A stretch of DNA of 7,364 nucleotides. It comes from Ilumatobacteraceae bacterium (GTDB lineage Bacteria > Actinomycetota > Acidimicrobiia > Acidimicrobiales > Ilumatobacteraceae). The translations under genes were made by a program, and so were the position numbers. Under the pieces are notes generated by a model. That model was not told the DNA's origin. It searched no databases and saw only the letters and a list, made by a program, of their open reading frames with translations. The stretch is taken from positions 1-7,364 of the forward strand of contig SKFX01000088.1 of assembly GCA_007117775.1 (NCBI GenBank), read 5' to 3'. Positions 6,402-7,364 of this stretch are shown piece after piece (the stretch's first letter is position 1; each line of letters opens with the position of its first letter).

Positions 6402-6952
6402 CGACCGAGAGCGATCTGGCCTCTGTTGAATCGGGTCCCGGACTGCGGTTCCGCATCGGCCGAGTGGTGATCGCAGCGATGCTGCTGGGCCTGATCGCGT
6501 TTTGGACCTGGGCGCTGTTCTTCGCCTCCAAGGAGTCGATCAACCGCATCGAGGACCGTGCCTGGGCGGAGCGGGCCGAGCAGATCTGCGCAACCGCAGA
6601 ACTGGAGCGTCAGAGTCTGGCGGATTACCGCCGTGTCGACACCTCCGATCCGGCCTCGCTGACCGAGCGCGCCGCCAGTGTCGACCGAGCGACCGATCTG
6701 CTCGAAACCATGATCGACGAGATCAGTGCTCGCCAGCCGAATGACCCCAAAGGGGCCGAGATCGTGCCGATGTGGATCTCGGACTACCGCGACTATCTCG
6801 GGAATCGCCGCGACCATGCCGAGGTGCTCCGTTCGGGCTCCAACGACCCATTCCGAGAGACACGCGTCGACAATCTTCCCATCAGCGAGCGCCTCGGAGC
6901 GTTCGCCGTCGCAAATGAGATGGAATCATGCGTTCCGCCCTTCGACCTCTGA
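6398..6952 (+). CDS. Uncharacterised single-pass membrane protein with a two-cysteine outer domain
   Basis: I do not recognise this 184-residue protein. It has a short N-terminal tail (1-21), one membrane span at about 22-43 (VVIAAMLLGLIAFWTWALFF) and an outer part of ~140 residues that is charged, rich in Arg, Glu and Asp, and probably mostly helical. The outer part has only two cysteines: Cys64 in RAEQICATAE, just after the membrane, and Cys178 in MESCVPPFDL at the very end. They would be well placed for a disulfide closing the domain. The Arg near the membrane start and the acidic outer half fit an N-in, C-out topology. Its ATG overlaps the DoxX stop (ATGA) with no Shine-Dalgarno, so it is probably made by translational coupling and may work with the DoxX protein. 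Codon use matches its neighbours and there is no long alternative frame with known content, so I take it as real. Confidence 0.75.
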   Translation: MTTESDLASVESGPGLRFRIGRVVIAAMLLGLIAFWTWALFFASKESINRIEDRAWAERAEQICATAELERQSLADYRRVDTSDPASLTERAASVDRATDLLETMIDEISARQPNDPKGAEIVPMWISDYRDYLGNRRDHAEVLRSGSNDPFRETRVDNLPISERLGAFAVANEMESCVPPFDL

Positions 6953-6992
6953 GCGATCCGATGCTCAGGACTCGAGTCGAACAGCGCGGCAG

Positions 6993-7364
6993 TCACGAAC
7001 CCATCGTGGCGACCACCCGGGCGGGTGCACCCACGGCAACACTGAATGACGGAATCGGACCGTTGACCACACTGTTGGCGCCGATCACGACATGCTCGCC
7101 GATCTGAGAGCCCGGCAGCACCACCGTCCCATGGCCGAGCCAGGAGCCCGAGCCGATCGACACCGCTCGTTCGGGTTGGAACTGGCGTGAGATCGGGATC
7201 TCCACATCGTCGTAGCCATGGTTCTGATCGGTGATGTACACATGGTGGCCGGTCCAGACATCGTCACCGATCTCAATGCTGAGATGCCCGACGATTCCGC
7301 TGCCGCGACCGATCAGACAGCGATCACCGATCCGCACCACCACATCGCTGAGACAACGTTGACC
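6993..7364 (-). CDS. Hexapeptide-repeat (LbH) acyltransferase, 5' end beyond the window
   Basis: The visible 123 residues are the C-terminal part of a left-handed beta-helix acyltransferase, a family that moves acetyl or other acyl groups from CoA to sugars or similar acceptors. Hexapeptide rungs run through IGDRCLIGRGSGIVG and IEIGDDVWTGHHVYI. The loop with DQNHGYDD holds His49, the likely catalytic base, and LPGSQIGEHVVIGANSVV with VGAPARVV (111-118) is the usual end of the family, where acyl-CoA binds. The frame is open right to position 7364, so the start and first rungs are missing; a GTG at 7343 is only an internal codon. The closest general resemblance is to maltose/galactoside and colanic-acid type acetyltransferases, but the acceptor cannot be told. 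It converges with the uncharacterised membrane protein across 40 bp. Confidence 0.85.
   Translation of the reverse strand, partial: GQRCLSDVVVRIGDRCLIGRGSGIVGHLSIEIGDDVWTGHHVYITDQNHGYDDVEIPISRQFQPERAVSIGSGSWLGHGTVVLPGSQIGEHVVIGANSVVNGPIPSFSVAVGAPARVVATMGS

Noticed and set aside
6969..6978. Perfect 10-bp palindrome GACTCGAGTC in the convergent gap
   Set aside because: There is no loop and no T-run, so it is not a convincing terminator, and palindromes of this size are frequent in GC-rich DNA.

Overview
The window is compact, GC-rich DNA of bacterial type: protein overlaps of 4-11 bp, GTG/TTG starts, weak Shine-Dalgarno sites and TANNNT boxes placed directly before start codons. With the style of the proteins (a heme A synthase of the actinobacterial kind, an acyltransferase, a DoxX protein followed by a small membrane protein) this suggests an actinobacterium, perhaps of the Acidimicrobiia. 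That placement is an inference from style, not from a marker gene.

Positions 1-5079 form one leftward (minus-strand) block, read from right to left: ctaA (heme A synthase), then livH, livM, livG and livF. The last four are the two permeases and two ATPases of a branched-chain amino acid/amide (HAAT-family) ABC importer. The genes are separated by 3 and 2 bp or overlap by 11 and 8 bp, so they are almost certainly co-transcribed, and ctaA may share their transcript. No periplasmic-type substrate-binding protein (LivJ/LivK) lies in the window, so the importer is incomplete here and its substrate cannot be named. The most unusual protein is LivH, which carries about 160 extra N-terminal residues: a membrane anchor followed by a predicted extracellular beta-sandwich (carboxypeptidase-regulatory/prealbumin-like) domain placed before the permease.

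Positions 5080-5185 are a 106-bp gap that probably carries the ctaA promoter. A histidine-phosphatase-superfamily gene (minus strand, 5186-5863) and a DoxX-family membrane protein gene (plus strand, from 5913) diverge from a very short spacer. In that spacer each strand has a TANNNT box exactly six bases before a GTG codon, which suggests a pair of back-to-back leaderless promoters.

The DoxX gene overlaps by 4 bp (ATGA) a gene for an uncharacterised single-pass membrane protein with two outer cysteines. After a 40-bp convergent gap, the window ends inside a minus-strand hexapeptide-repeat acyltransferase whose start lies beyond the right edge. No RNA gene, mobile element, CRISPR array or clear terminator was seen. 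The window looks mostly like ordinary housekeeping and transport DNA; the LivH fusion and the divergent leaderless arrangement are the parts most worth checking.
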